This document shows positions 20,668 to 31,794 of a stretch of 64,000 bases of DNA, piece by piece; positions within the stretch are counted from its first letter, which is position 1, and each line of letters begins with the position of its first letter. The DNA is from Eragrostis nindensis (Eukaryota; Streptophyta; Magnoliopsida; Poales; Poaceae). The DNA lies in assembly GCA_012490785.1 (NCBI GenBank), contig JAAXCT010000085.1:496001-560000 (forward strand), given 5' to 3'. The translations under genes and the position numbers were made by a program. The notes under the pieces were generated by a model. It saw nothing but the letters and a program-made list of their open reading frames with translations, did not search any database and was not told where the DNA came from.

Positions 20668-22235
20668 TGTTGGCGGTTCTTATGCGTATAAATTAAATTC
20701 ATTAATTCCGCAAGCGTACGGATCACCCATTGTAGCATATCACCCGGGAGTATTTCAGGGTTATCGTATTTATAATTCCGCAGGGAAGTAGAGCAAAAGG
20801 AAGCTGAACAGTAGCAATGCATTGTATACTTTGGAGAAAATAACATATCAACTATACTTGAGACGGGGTTAGGTTCGCATGATATACGGGTGGCACACAC
20901 CATCTAATCCTAAGTGGCAAAAGATAAAAATGCAGTATACATTTGGGAATGCAGTATACATTTGGGAGAACAACGAGATAGAGGCAAAACTTTCTATATG
21001 TTTATCTATTATTTACTCTTCCTAGCAGTAGTCTACAAAGATTATCTACTCTAGCTAAGCTCATACACATATAAGTCATGTCGTTTCGGGGCACGAACGT
21101 GCTAGGTCATATGAACCGATGCTGCTAGCTCATCCTAGGAAACCGTCCGCTATAATTAAGACCCTGCCTGTCCAACCCGGACGTGGTGGATTACAGAGAC
21201 TAGTGTAGCTGTCACATACACTCGCGGCTACCATCCTCCGTGGGGTTGGGTGCCAAATGTGCATAAGCCAAGCTCTAAGCTCCATGCTTACAACTCGCCT
21301 AGAGGAACTACTCTTGATCAACGGAGCAGTCCTATCTAAGAATGGAGCACAAATTTCACCAAGCGCGGACACCATCTCCGATGGAGGCACTCTCTCATAC
21401 TCTTTAGACAACAACCACGAATCCCACGACAAGACTTCTAAGAGCACTTACTTAATAGAATAAATAAACTAAATAGAAAAGAACTACTAAAAGAAATAAA
21501 TAAAGATAAAACTAAATATAAATATATTGAATAAAATAATATCTCTATAAGAGTTAAGGTACAAAGAGCTATACCAAAACTCCGAGAAGACTCCGGAAGC
21601 CCGAGAGAGCTCTCACTCTACTCTACTCTACTCTAACTCCCAAAGTAACTACTAAACAAGAAGTAAACACTTGGACGAAGTGTGGTGCGAGTTGCTTCTG
21701 CGGCCGAGGGTGCTATTTATAGCTTCTCCATGGCGGTGGGAACTATATAGCCGAAGCTGGAGTGGCAGGCCCGCCAAGTCTGGCCGGCCGGCCAGGTAGG
21801 GAGGCTGGCCGGCCGTCCCCTGTGGTGGTTGGCCACCGCCTCTTGCCTGAACGTCCAGATCGTCTCCTGATGACGGTCCGAAGGTCGGCTACCTCATGTG
21901 GGCGGCAAAACTGTAGTGAGAGCCAAGTAAAGGCTCAAATGGCCCACCTTGTAGAATAGCGGTGGAATCCGCTGGGCTGGCCTTCAGTTATGCATTGTGG
22001 ACCAGTTTACAGCCCAACGGAGGAAGATCGAGGCCTGGGGCCACTTGGTGGGGCCGGCCGGCTAGGGGTTTTCGCTAGCTGGGCCCACTTTCCTCCATTA
22101 TTTACTCCTGCATCCAAATATTCACCAAAACTTGTGGAGTAGTGTCATTCCTATCTACTATGCACAGAATCTTGATGACATGCTTTTATTTACCGGTAGG
22201 GTGGCGGTCAAAACATGGTTTAACGACCGCCAACA
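20668..22235 (-). repeat. LTR1 of the Athila-like element (1,568 bp)
   Basis: On the plus strand the LTR starts TGTTGGCGGT and ends ACCGCCAACA, so its termini are themselves a 10-bp inverted repeat. A TATA-like ctataaatagc on the minus strand lies near 21712-21724. The host copia LTR resumes directly after 22235. Confidence 0.85.
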
Positions 22236-22600
22236 GTTTGTTTGAGTCATAGAGGATTTGGTGCGGGTGGTGTGCGTGGTGCAGCTTCCTGCGGAGCAAA
22301 CCGTCATGACCAGGTTGAGCAACGGCTCGTGATCATGGCTGAGCGCATTCCGCGGATCATGCGCAACGGCCGGCGTCGAGTCGTGTTCCCCGGCCTACAA
22401 GAGACCCTTGTACACCCCATTTATACTCTGCCAGTCCAAGGGAATAAAAGTGCCAAGATACAGGAGCTACCGGCTCCGCGGTGTTTGTCAGCGGCAAAAG
22501 CGCTGTTCATCTTCTACCTCTCGCCGTCGTGAGTGTGTGAGTGTTTGAGCAATTCCAGGGCTGAGCCAACAATTGGTATCAGAGCCTAGGGTGATCGGAG

Positions 22601-23263
22601 ATGTCTTCCCCTGGCGTGAAGAAGCCGCGCTTCGACTCCGGCGACGACGGCTCCGGCGGCGCACAGCGTTCGGTCACGGTGGCGAGCGCCGGCACCGTCG
22701 AGTTGCCGATGTTGACGAGAACCAATTGCAGTGATTGGTCGCTCGTCATGAAGGTGAGCTTGGAGGCGCTGGGCTTGTGGAAGGCGGTGGAGGCTGAGAA
22801 GATGGAGCACCAAGAGGATCGCATGGCGCTCGCCGTGTTGAAGACGGCCAAGGAGGCATGGGCGACTATGAAGACGGCGCAAGCCGGCGATGTCGGCATC
22901 AAGGAGGCGAATGTGCAGCGGCTCTTGAAGGAGTTCGAGACCATCGTGCACGTCGACGGCGAGAACATCGACGACTTGGCGGCACGGATCAATGGGATCG
23001 CCGGACGACTACGGGAGCTGGGGGAGAAGGTGGAGGAAAAGCGCGTGGTGAGGAAGATCCTGCGCATCGTTCCCAAGTGCTACAACCAAATCGCCGTCGC
23101 GATCGAGATGTTCGGCGACATCAACACCATGCCCGTGCCGGGACTCGTCGAAAAGCTGCGTGCGGCGAAGGACCGCTACGACGACGAGGTTGCTGCGGCG
23201 GAGGCGGGCGTTGAGCGCTTGCTGCTCAATGAGGAGCAGTGGGAAGCGCGCAAGCGTCAGTAA
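22601..23263 (+). pseudogene. Copia gag protein, frame broken before the zinc knuckle
   Basis: This is the structural capsid protein of the copia element. The N-terminus carries LTRTNCSDWSLVMKVSLEAL, the DUF4219-type gag start, followed by a UBN2-like helical region (residues 60-200). The frame ends at 23263. The CCHC nucleic-acid-binding knuckle (CFDCGERGHMAKNC) is encoded downstream in another frame (within 23239-23493), so a frameshift near 23240-23265 separates capsid and knuckle. The 3' LTR follows immediately. Confidence 0.85.
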
Positions 23264-23493
23264 GCCGGCAAGGGGTGGGTGCATGGTGGCGACGGTGCCA
23301 AGGGCAGGGCCATGGCGGCGACCGTGGTGACGACGACGACCGCGGCAGCAGCACGAGCTCGGGGCGCGGTAGGAGCCGTTACTGGGGGAGGTGCTTTGAC
23401 TGCGGTGAACGCGGACACATGGCGAAGAACTGCCCGAGGAAGAAGAAGGAGCGGGCGCTGCTCTGTGGCGTCGACGAGCCGACGCTCCTGTAA
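23239..23493 (+). pseudogene. Gag zinc-knuckle segment of the copia element
   Basis: A Gly/Arg/Asp-rich linker is followed by CX2CX4HX4C (CFDCGERGHMAKNC) and a basic RKKKER tail, then a stop. It is shifted in frame relative to the capsid part. In an intact gag it would be the C-terminus. Confidence 0.8.
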
Positions 23494-24136
23494 TGGCGAG
23501 GCGCGCCATGTCGTGTTTAGGGGGAGATTGTTGGAATAAACACGCCATGGATGTGTGCGTCTGCGTTAGTGTGTGTCGCAGCATCTAGCTTGTTGCGGTG
23601 GCTTCGCGTCGTAGTGTCGAGCTCGTCAGGTGTTTGTGCGAGTTCGAGTGCATGTCGATCGAGTCGAGCACTAGAGCAATGCGTGCGTGAGTTAGTTCGG
23701 CCACGGGCTGCGTGGTTTGTTTGAGTCGTAGAGGATTTGGTGCGAGTGGTGTGCGTGGTGCAGCTTCTTGCGGAGGAAGCCGTCATGACCATGTCGAGCA
23801 ACGGCTCGCGGTCATGGCTGAGCGCGTTCCGCGGATCGTGCGCAACGACCGGCGTCGTGTCATGTTCCCCGGCCTACAAGAGGCCCCTGTACTCCCCATT
23901 TGTCCTCTGCTAGTCCAAGTGAATAAAAGTGCCAAGATACAGGAGCTATCGGCTCCGCGGCGTTCGTCGCCAGCAAAAGCGCTGTTCATCTTCTACCTCT
24001 CGCCGTCGTGAGTGTGTGAGTGTTTGAGCGATTCCAAGGCTGAGCCAACAGAGGAGCGGCGGAGGTTAGGTGGACGAACGCGGGAGGACGAGAGCGCGCG
24101 TGTGAGGGGTGATGGTGAATCGACTACGCTCGGCAT

Positions 24137-24380
24137 TTTTGCCGAGGGAAGGAGCGGGACTGACGAGCCCGATAGCCAAGCGAGCGGGATGAAGAGACTG
24201 TTGGATTGTGTTTTTTACCCTGTTTTGCTATATTTGCCGAGTTTGCTATATTTGCCGAGATCCAATTTGTTTTACAGAGTCTCTCTCGGAGAGCCTAGCT
24301 AAAACATATATTTTTAAATATAACTAGTACTATTTAAAATGGCTCTCCAACAGTCTCTCCAAATCATAATTCAAAATAAC
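24137..24380. other. 5' flank of the BAG pseudogene, no gene
   Basis: This holds the presumed upstream region of the BAG gene and MITE-like ctctcggagagcc and ggctctccaacagtctctcc wording. No promoter element is clear. Confidence 0.4.
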
Positions 24381-24586
24381 CAGTGTTTTCCTAAACGGCC
24401 TGAACGGCCGTTTAAACAGCGTCTAAACGCTAGACGGGTGGCCACCGTCTATGCCGTTTAGGCCGTTTAAACCCGTTTAAACCCGTTTAACCCGTTTACA
24501 GCCCGTTTAAACAGCCGTTTAAACCCCATTAAACCCTAAACGATGGTCGACCGACTGTCTACCGTTTACCGTCTAGGAAAACACTG
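24381..24586. mobile_element. hAT-type MITE, 206 bp, perfect 8-bp TSD
   Basis: The ends are CAGTGTTTTCCTAAACGG and the complement CAGTGTTTTCCTAGACGG. The target duplication aaaataac is perfect (24373-24380 and 24587-24594). The interior is a cluster of ccgtttaaac-type words, which contain the palindrome gtttaaac and are repeated seven or more times in both orientations. No coding capacity. Confidence 0.9.
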
Positions 24587-24900
24587 AAAATAACTAACTC
24601 TTTATTCCACTTTTCTAACTAACAATATTTAGCTTCACTCTCTATTCCTTCTTCGCGCGGGCCCTTGATGGCCTTTGATGGTTTAGACAGTCTGTTGGTT
24701 TACTCTAACTTTTTTAGGTATCTTTTATTTTAGAGACTAGCTAAAATCAAAGTATTTGAAATATATTTTACCTAATCTCTTGGAGTTGCATGCTCTAAGA
24801 GTGTCTTCAATGGTAGAGCAAGCTAAGAGCTAGCAACCAGCTATTGCAAAGGTTTGATGAGGAGTGGAGTCTATATTTAAGTCTCTCATTATCTTTAGGG

Positions 24901-26109
24901 CAGGTACAATGGTGTTGTTGTATATATAAGGCCGTCTCATACAAGCCATTTTAGTTGTCTCGTAATCTTTAGACAGTCTATCAGATCACCTGTACAATGA
25001 GTGATTGTTTTAGTTTTTTTGTAATAATTGAATTACTCTTTTGAGTAAAACACACGCCAGGTCCTTAAACTATTGGTCGATGGTCATCCAGGTCCATCAA
25101 CTCTTAAAATGTCGCTTTAGGACTAACACCTGTACAAAAGCTAACCCTGTACTTTAACTTAACATTTCAATACAAATATAGTAGGAGAATCCCCTCCGTT
25201 TTACGCTCAAAAAGAGAACTTTTGAAGTGTCTATCTAGTCCTTAAATTATTTTCGGATAGTCATTTAGGTTCATAAACTCTTAAGTAATCACCCCATGTC
25301 GTGTCACAAAAACCGTACTCCTTTGGGAGAATCTCATCCTCCCTTGAAGTAGCTATATATATTAATATATTATCGCCATATCTCGAAGTATCCATTGCGA
25401 TCGAGGACGTAAGGAATCAAGAATTGGGATTCTCACTGCAACATTACTCCCTAAGGGGTGGCCCCGTCACCGATAATACAGTCACCTCCAGCCTGTGTCT
25501 CCTAGCATAGAATAGGGTCACTCTCTTTATTCCATGGCTCAAACGTATAGGGTAACTCTCATACATGGCTTCGCAACTCACATCTACCTCATCCATCCTG
25601 ACATGTAGTAGTGTCAGCGATGGGTACTTCACAGAGCATGTGATGGTGATAAAGAAAACAAAAGGACCTATATGCTATAGTTTCCTGTCGTCATGTCCAG
25701 GTTGAAAGTTTTCGTCTCTCAAAAATAGACTTAGTTGACACAAAATAGTTTATAAACTCAGGTGGTCACTTCAGAGTTTGTGGACCTAGCTAAATGACCA
25801 TGTAAAAATAGTTTAAAGACCTAGATAGACACTTTAAGAGTTTATAGAATAGTTTAAGGACCTGGGATGCAGTTTACTCTTCTTTTTTAAATGTGGATGA
25901 GCAAAGAAACACTTATGAGTTGCATGGCAACTATAACTCGTATAATGTTGTGTAAATCGTCTCATACTCCTAAATTTTAGCACAGGTAGTTGCTTCGCGA
26001 AACAACCATCTCTTTCTCTCACCACCCTCTCTCTCTCTTCTAACTCATCAAAAATCGTACGTGGCATTGCATGAGACGGCTATGAGCCTGCTTACGTGCA
26101 TTGTATCTG
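24901..26109. mobile_element. DNA-transposon relic with CAGRTACAATG inverted ends
   Basis: The left end caggtacaatgg and the right end cattgtatctg are inverted. Matching inner motifs (gtctcatac at the left, gcatgagacgg at the right) support a pair. A second element sits inside. I cannot show a target duplication. Confidence 0.45.
25043..25879. mobile_element. Inner DNA transposon, about 31-bp inverted ends
   Basis: GAGTAAAACACACGCCAGGT... at 25043-25073 is matched by the complement of 25849-25879 with about six mismatches, including a perfect CCAGGTCCTTAAACTAT. The sub-terminal motif gtccttaaa(c/t)tatt...aactctta is repeated. No transposase is seen. Confidence 0.7.
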
Positions 26110-27490
26110 ACTTTATAGACTAGCTCTTGAGGAAGAACTAGCTGCCTTCTCTCTCTTTTTTCCAATAAAAAATTTTAATAGCTAACCCTGTTTGGCAGGG
26201 CCCCGGCTGTGCTGGCTTCGGCTGTGACTGTGGCTTCTTTAGAAAAACGGCTGTGCTGGCCGTGGCTGCGGCTGTGTCTGGAAACGTTTGGCAAAATGGC
26301 TTCTGCTGCAGCTTCTCTTAATTTGTATGAATGCATGGAATAGGAATTGTCCATAGTACCCTTAGACATAATACCTCATTTTAAATGACTTTATACTATA
26401 AAGGAAAATTAAAAAATTATAAAATTAGCTGCTTCGTTAATTCGTTTACCATATTGCTTGCTCCAACAAAAATGACTTAGGTGGGCCACCTCACGTTCTT
26501 AGCCCCTGCTTTTTTTTTTCTTTTGTTTTGACTTTTCTTATCCCTTACTCACGCCCAGCAGTGGGATCGTTCTCATCCGCTGGTCGCTCTCTCTCTCGTC
26601 AAAGATAAAAAAAAAAAAGAAAACCTGCGTACTGGCGTCTATGGGAGAAAAGAAAACCGCCGGATGGGTCGCGGAGGTGCGCGGTGGCGTACTGGCGTGT
26701 ATGGGAGAAAAGAGGAGGCGAGCGGCGGACCGGCGGTGCGGCTGGGAGTCGAACACGCGTCTCGTGGTAAGCGGCGGGGGGCTCTTCACAAAATTGCATG
26801 CGGGCGGTTTTCTGCAAATATGCTATGGTTTTGGAATTTCATCTTCTTCGCATTGAAATATTTCTGATAATGGGGGCTTATATGTAAATTAACACGTTTA
26901 CTCTTGCTCAAGGATGTTTCCGGACTGCGGGTTCATTCATAAAATCTCAAAGGTTCTTTTGTAAAAACTCTGGACGCGTGGGTGACATGCAGTGGTGCGA
27001 TTGAGATGTTGCGAACGACTGAGATAATTCTGACGACGTTGTGCGCCCCGGAGGCCGCCCTTTCGTGCACGATTTATTGTATTGATTAGCGGCAGCAAAT
27101 AAAATCACGGCTCTGTTGCCACCATTGTGCCACGGCCAGGATGTCAGAGAGAGGATTGAAACAGCTGCCGGGATTTTTGGTCGAGTAGCCTATATGCCTA
27201 CTATTTGCAATACTATACGAACTTCTATCGAGTTTTCAAATTCATTTTTCACACAATGCAAACAGACAGCATGATGCATGTTGAACCTAGACAAGTTTTA
27301 GTTAAACAAAAATGAAACTGTATTGATATTTGAATTATTTTACATTGTTTGAAAATCTGGGTGTTACAAGAACTACCCAATAACATGCCATCGGTTAGTG
27401 GGTGTCAGTTCAAGCAGAGGTCTCGCCCAATGCAAGACAACAATATCGAGGCAAACAAAGTTGAAGACGCTCTATACGGGATAGTTGGTA
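26110..27490. other. Intergenic; transposon-like fragments, no gene
   Basis: A ccctgtttggcagggccccggctg start near 26187 resembles a DNA-transposon terminus, but no matching partner end is visible. A roughly 60-bp local duplication (gtactggcgt(c/g)tatgggagaaaag) occurs at about 26629 and 26689. The rest is unremarkable. Confidence 0.4.
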
Positions 27491-28310
27491 CACTACAACA
27501 AATGTGACCTTCTATGACGAATTCTTCATGAAAACAAAATGTTTCATCATAAAGTCATTGTTATTTATGACGTTTTCTAAGAAGGAGCTTGTTTTATGAA
27601 AAAAAACCAATATTCGTCACTAAATTAAATTGTCATAATTAAACACACCACTATATTATGACGAATAGAAACATCATAACTGATAAATTAATAAACGTCA
27701 CAAAATTTATGACAAATATGAATTGTCATTAACTATTTTGTTTACTTTATGCCAACCTTACAGCATATGTGGCCCACCTATCATGATTGGTCCTACAACC
27801 ACATGTCAAGTGGGACCCACATATTAGTTTTTTAAATATATATATATAAGAAAGTTTTTTGTGCTAGAGACTGAACTCAAGACTACTAGAAAGCCAACAA
27901 CCATGTGTCAAGTGAGATCCATATGTCATTTAACAGAACTAATGACAAAATGTCAACAATGTGGCCCCTCGCTAGGAATCGAACCAACGAGCTCGAAAAA
28001 AAATAAAGTCTCTTATTAGTACGAAATCAAGCTTTATGTGAAAAATGAGAGCAAAGTATGGGGATTTTAAAATAATATTTTTTTTAAAAGAATTAGAAAA
28101 AACAATATGTAAGTGCAAGACCCTAATATTTTAATGTTGCAATAAGTAAATATTTAATCTAACTAGGGTACTCACTTTATCTTTGGCAAAATAAATAATT
28201 TATAAAGCCAAAAAGATATTTATTATTGCGTTCATGTTGTATAGTTTGGTATGAGATTTCTAGTGCAGCCAAAAATATTTTTAAATACGCATAGAAATTT
28301 ATTTACATTT
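27491..28310. mobile_element. CACTA-type transposon end with sub-terminal TGACG motifs
   Basis: The sequence starts CACTACAACAAATGTGACC, a classic CACTA terminus, followed by many short tatgacg/cgtcata/tgtcat words in both orientations over about 250 bp. No convincing partner terminus was found, so the right boundary is open and the element is probably truncated. Confidence 0.55.
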
Positions 28311-28569
28311 GACTACATTTGAAAACTTAGAAAATAAAATTATAAGAAAAACCAAAGCTCTACAGACCTAAATCCTCATAAGGAGGACCCAGCCCACAAC
28401 TTTAACCCGCTTGGGCCGCAAAGGCTACCGGCTTTATGGGAGTTGTTGGGCTGAGACCCGCATGTCAGTTTCAAAAAAACTGATGAAAAAGGCTGACAGT
28501 AGATGAGCATCGAGGAATCAAACCAGCGACCTAGTGAAATCTCCCCCCCTACACGCCTTACCATTGTAA

Positions 28570-31500
28570 CTAGCCGGTGACCCGCGCGTTGCCGCGGGAG
28601 AGATCGGAAGCTAATAACATTTTGAGTATCAATCGTTTACAAACAGGTAGTTTACTGTTACCGCAAAAACTCTATCATCAAATAGATAGATTAGAAGGTA
28701 TGTGACTAAACAAATTAAAGCAATCCTACGTTTGGAGCTGTGTAAAGGCATAAAAACCTATCCGACACCTATTCATTTGTGTTTTGCAGATGATCTTGTG
28801 TTTCCACTCGTCCATCAACATACTTTTCTACAAAGTCCGCACAACACACATTAGCACTTCTATCCCTAAATAAAACAAAGAAAATTTACGAACTGTAGGA
28901 TCAATAAATTTGTTATTCCAGAGCTCATGTTTACAAACAGAAGAGTAATCATAATTCTACAGTATAATTCAAATAGCTGGAACACTTCAAGGAAGATATT
29001 GCCAATAAAGAATTTCCTTGCCGGAAAATGTTAATCAGTACTATATGTACAACAATTAATGCTAGCATCACTCTTTGGAAAACCAATGAAGAGGAAAGAG
29101 ACGTGATGCTAATGGACAATAGTGGCATAACCATGACACTGTAAATGGCTTAAAGTGAACATGATTGAAGATATTATAAAACCATACATCATGAATTCAT
29201 GGTAATCACCATCCTGATCTAAGATGGTATTTCTTCTGCTATGCCTATGAACATGAAGCTTCAAAGGCCATATAAATATCCACCAAATGCCTAATTTTTA
29301 GGACGCATAATGATACTATTGTAATATTTAATTGCAGAAATTGAGTAACATGATGTCCATATACGTCAATAAAAAGGCGACAGCCAATTCACAGTGCAGA
29401 GTCAAAAGATATACATTTTTCAGCAGTTTCTGTACACAAAAATTACGTGAATGTAACAGCACAAAATCTCATCATTTCATTTGAATTATCATGGATACAT
29501 GTCACAATAGATAATAAAACAAAACCGAAAAGGATCTTTTATTGTGACTGAAATGGTTTAGGCCTGGAACTTAAAGAATCACACATACTCAAATACAAAT
29601 GGTCATATTGTTGCCTACGAACTGAGCACTCAGATTGCAGAAGTACATCTTTACTTTTTGTAAGTTAGTGCAGGTAATAGAAAAAATTTCTATATAAAAA
29701 TTTACAGGCTGGAAAAAAATATGCTGCTTTTAGTTTTCAACATATGATGCGTCAAATAATTACCTTCTATTGAAGCTTTGCCTTGAGCACTCGGCAGACA
29801 GATAATATGGAAGGCCAATGGTAGCATCTTTTTCATTAAAATCGAAATCGCAAATGGTACACCCTTCATCCTGACGTCACAAGTGGTACCATTGACTTAA
29901 CACATAAGAGGTCCAGTACATTAGAAAAGGAAACGTCGGTGATTGATGCATCAATGAGCATTGCTCTTTAACAGTTATTGGCACTTACAATTTGTATTGT
30001 ATCTTACCTCCGTGTATGTTGTAAGAAAAACTGTTCATTCAAAACATAGTAATAAGTGGCAAAGCCTTCCAATTGGCTGTGTGGAGCCTGCAGCAACTTC
30101 ATTAGATACTCCTGGTCACCTGAAGATCGAGTTCCTGAAAGTATATTCAAGGTAAAAGTTATACATAGAAGAATAGGAGAAGTCAATATGCCACTACCAT
30201 CCAAAGTCACAGCATAGAAGACATATCAGGCTAATCGTTGGAAGATACAAACACCACATATACAAAATAACAGCATTATTTTGCACAATGTTTCATTTGA
30301 CACATGCATTTTTTAATAAAAATTCTAATACTATTGTATGTAAAATGGCATGCATACATCAGCTCAAATATCAAGAACCATAATGGCAGACGACTAGTGT
30401 CAAATAATGTAAATGCGAATGGTCTCTCATCATCAAATGAAGTGCAGGAAATACATAGCACGTACCTTTCTTATTTTCCAGTCCAAGGAAATTCAGTAGA
30501 AATTGATCAGTTGCAGCATAACAATTTGCATCACTGCCTAGGCAACCTTCAATTTGATAGGGGAGTTACAATGCTAGGAAAAGGACAGTTCAATAAATTG
30601 ATTCAGGTAAGAGGAAACCAACACAAAGAATGAAAAGAATGCACACCTTTGTTTGAGGTGAAAAGTAGCAGTCTGCTTCCAAACTAATTATTCCACATCA
30701 CAAATAGATCCTGGCTGGTTGCCATGAGAAAGAATCTGGTCCTTTTAATACAATAATTGTTCTGAATTCTGAAGCGAAGATTCAAATATGGAATAGTTTC
30801 TTCTTTCACAAAGCGGAATCGCATCCAACTGGACGATCTACTCAAGCAACATGTGATGGTTCTGTTAGACAAAGGAAAAAATATGTGCTTTGCATTGCAA
30901 GGGAAAGATAAAAGGGCAGATCGTTCAGAGCAAGACCTGGGCAAGTAGGTGATCATAGTGCCAACAGTGGGCATCTTCAATGCGTCCCTGGGCTGACGAC
31001 GATGCAACCTCTGGCCAGCAAATCAGAACAATGTCAGTCAAATTTCTTTTGTCAGATTCGAATCAAGAGAACATAGAAGATGGGGTGTTTGAAAATCTTA
31101 CTGCAGCCGTAAAGAAGAAGGCGTGCATAGCCCGATTCGCAGCCGCAAGCAGCAGATCTAGATATAAACTGGAAGGGGAAAGACAAGCGAGGCGAGAGGA
31201 AGGCGGCAAGCATCAACGCTGACGGGAATCGAGGGAAGCGAGGCGAGTCCACAGGCAGCCGGCGGCGGGGGCGTGGCCTGCGGGAAGGAAGGAGCCGCGA
31301 CAACACGCGAAAGCAGGGTGGTCGGGCAGGTGGCGGCCACCGGCCGAGGCACCACGCAGGCCAGCGGGAGTAGCGAAGGGGGATGGCTCCATCGGCGTTC
31401 GCGCAATGGCGGCGCTTGGAGGTCGCGAGCGCGAGGGGTCCGGACGGAGGCAATCTGATCCGACCTGTAGCCGCTTGGAGGAAGGTGCGGTGGATGATCG

Positions 31501-31794
31501 CAGCTCGGGGGTGCCGGACTGCCGGTGGAGAAGCGGAGAGGACGGAGGAGCGAGGCGAGGAAGAATCGCGAAGGGGCACGATGTGTTTTTTCCCCGTAGA
31601 GATTGGAGGCGTGCGGTGAGCTGCTTTGAGCCGCTAGATCGCTATCGGACGTCCTGAGGCAACTGCTACAGGGTAACAGTGCAGGTTTGGAACAGGAGAA
31701 GGTGGGTCCCGCCGGGAAAAACTAAGAATCTATTATGATTATGATAACAGTACTTTGTTGGATGATTCGACAATTTACTTTATTTATACTAAGA
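28570..31794 (-). mobile_element. Helitron carrying gene fragments
   Basis: The 3' end on the minus strand has a 6-bp GC stem (cccgcg/cgcggg at 28581-28598, 6-nt loop), seven bases, then CTAG at 28570-28573, followed by host T. That is the canonical Helitron terminus. A suitable 5' end is TCTTAGTATAAATAAAG starting at 31794, preceded by host A. Insertion between A and T without duplication fits. The body holds an exon-intron gene remnant in the same orientation. The 3' end is strong; the 5' end is my best candidate. Confidence 0.7.
29539..31579 (-). pseudogene. Captured multi-exon gene fragment, unidentified, with stops
   Basis: Exon-like segments with consensus splice sites line up on the minus strand: a GC-rich first exon ending at 31102; 30937-31010 (ASSSAQGRIEDAHCWHYDHL); a segment from 30861 (NHHMLLE then TAG at 30838-30840); 30466-30573 (GCLGSDANCYAATDQFLLNF); 30008-30134 (QEYLMKLLQAPHSQLEGFAT); 29764-29870 (DEGCTICDFDFNEKDATIGL); and an end with a stop at 29539-29541. 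The first three join in phase. A second nonsense codon (TAA, 30566-30568) lies in the fourth. The last junctions do not keep phase. I do not recognise the parent protein. It is decayed cargo of the Helitron. Confidence 0.65.

Larger units (their letters stand above)
14536..22235 (-). mobile_element. Composite Athila-like (Ty3-gypsy) element nested in the copia 5' LTR
   Basis: Read on the minus strand the order is: LTR1 (22235-20668), PBS, gag, protease, a basic tail, a non-coding 3' internal region, a purine tract, LTR2 (16358-14624), then a second PBS and about 60 bp of further internal sequence. LTR1 and LTR2 are related but clearly diverged, including different terminal sequences. The PBS of LTR1 matches the 3' end of tRNA-Asp, as in Athila/Tat elements. 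RT, RNase H and integrase are absent. The right end is a clean LTR terminus; the left junction is a deletion that also removed part of the host copia LTR. Confidence 0.8.
14447..24050 (+). mobile_element. Non-autonomous Ty1-copia element (gag only, TR-GAG type), interrupted
   Basis: The 5' LTR is in two pieces (14447-14535 and 22236-22571) because a second element inserted in it. The 3' LTR is 23529-24050 (522 bp). The 5-bp target duplication gagga is at 14442-14446 and 24051-24055. The primer-binding site tggtatcagagcc (initiator tRNA-Met) follows the 5' LTR at 22574, and a purine tract (aggggga) precedes the 3' LTR. Between them is only gag, with no protease, integrase, RT or RNase H, so movement would need a partner element. 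Over the comparable 336 bp I count about 29 LTR differences (about 91% identity), indicating an old insertion. About 100 bp of the 5' LTR is missing at the left junction. Confidence 0.88.
14057..24136 (-). pseudogene. BAG-family co-chaperone gene (IQ + BAG domain), broken by a retrotransposon and a stop
   Basis: BAG proteins bind Hsp70 through a three-helix BAG domain; plant BAG5-type proteins also carry a calmodulin-binding IQ motif. The minus-strand frame starts with ATG at 24134-24136, gives 27 codons, then is interrupted by the copia element at 14447-24050. It resumes exactly in frame at 14446 once one gagga target copy is discounted. The IQ-like VVRLQAAARWFLARR is followed by BAG helices (RALRVVDREAEVVAG, GEALMRLLLRLD, LVLALRDAVDALE). 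An in-frame TGA at 14168-14170 is codon 120 of 156; the frame then continues to the natural stop at 14057-14059. The TGA falls where relatives usually have arginine, suggesting CGA to TGA. Two independent lesions make it non-functional. An upstream exon beyond 24136 cannot be excluded. Confidence 0.85.
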
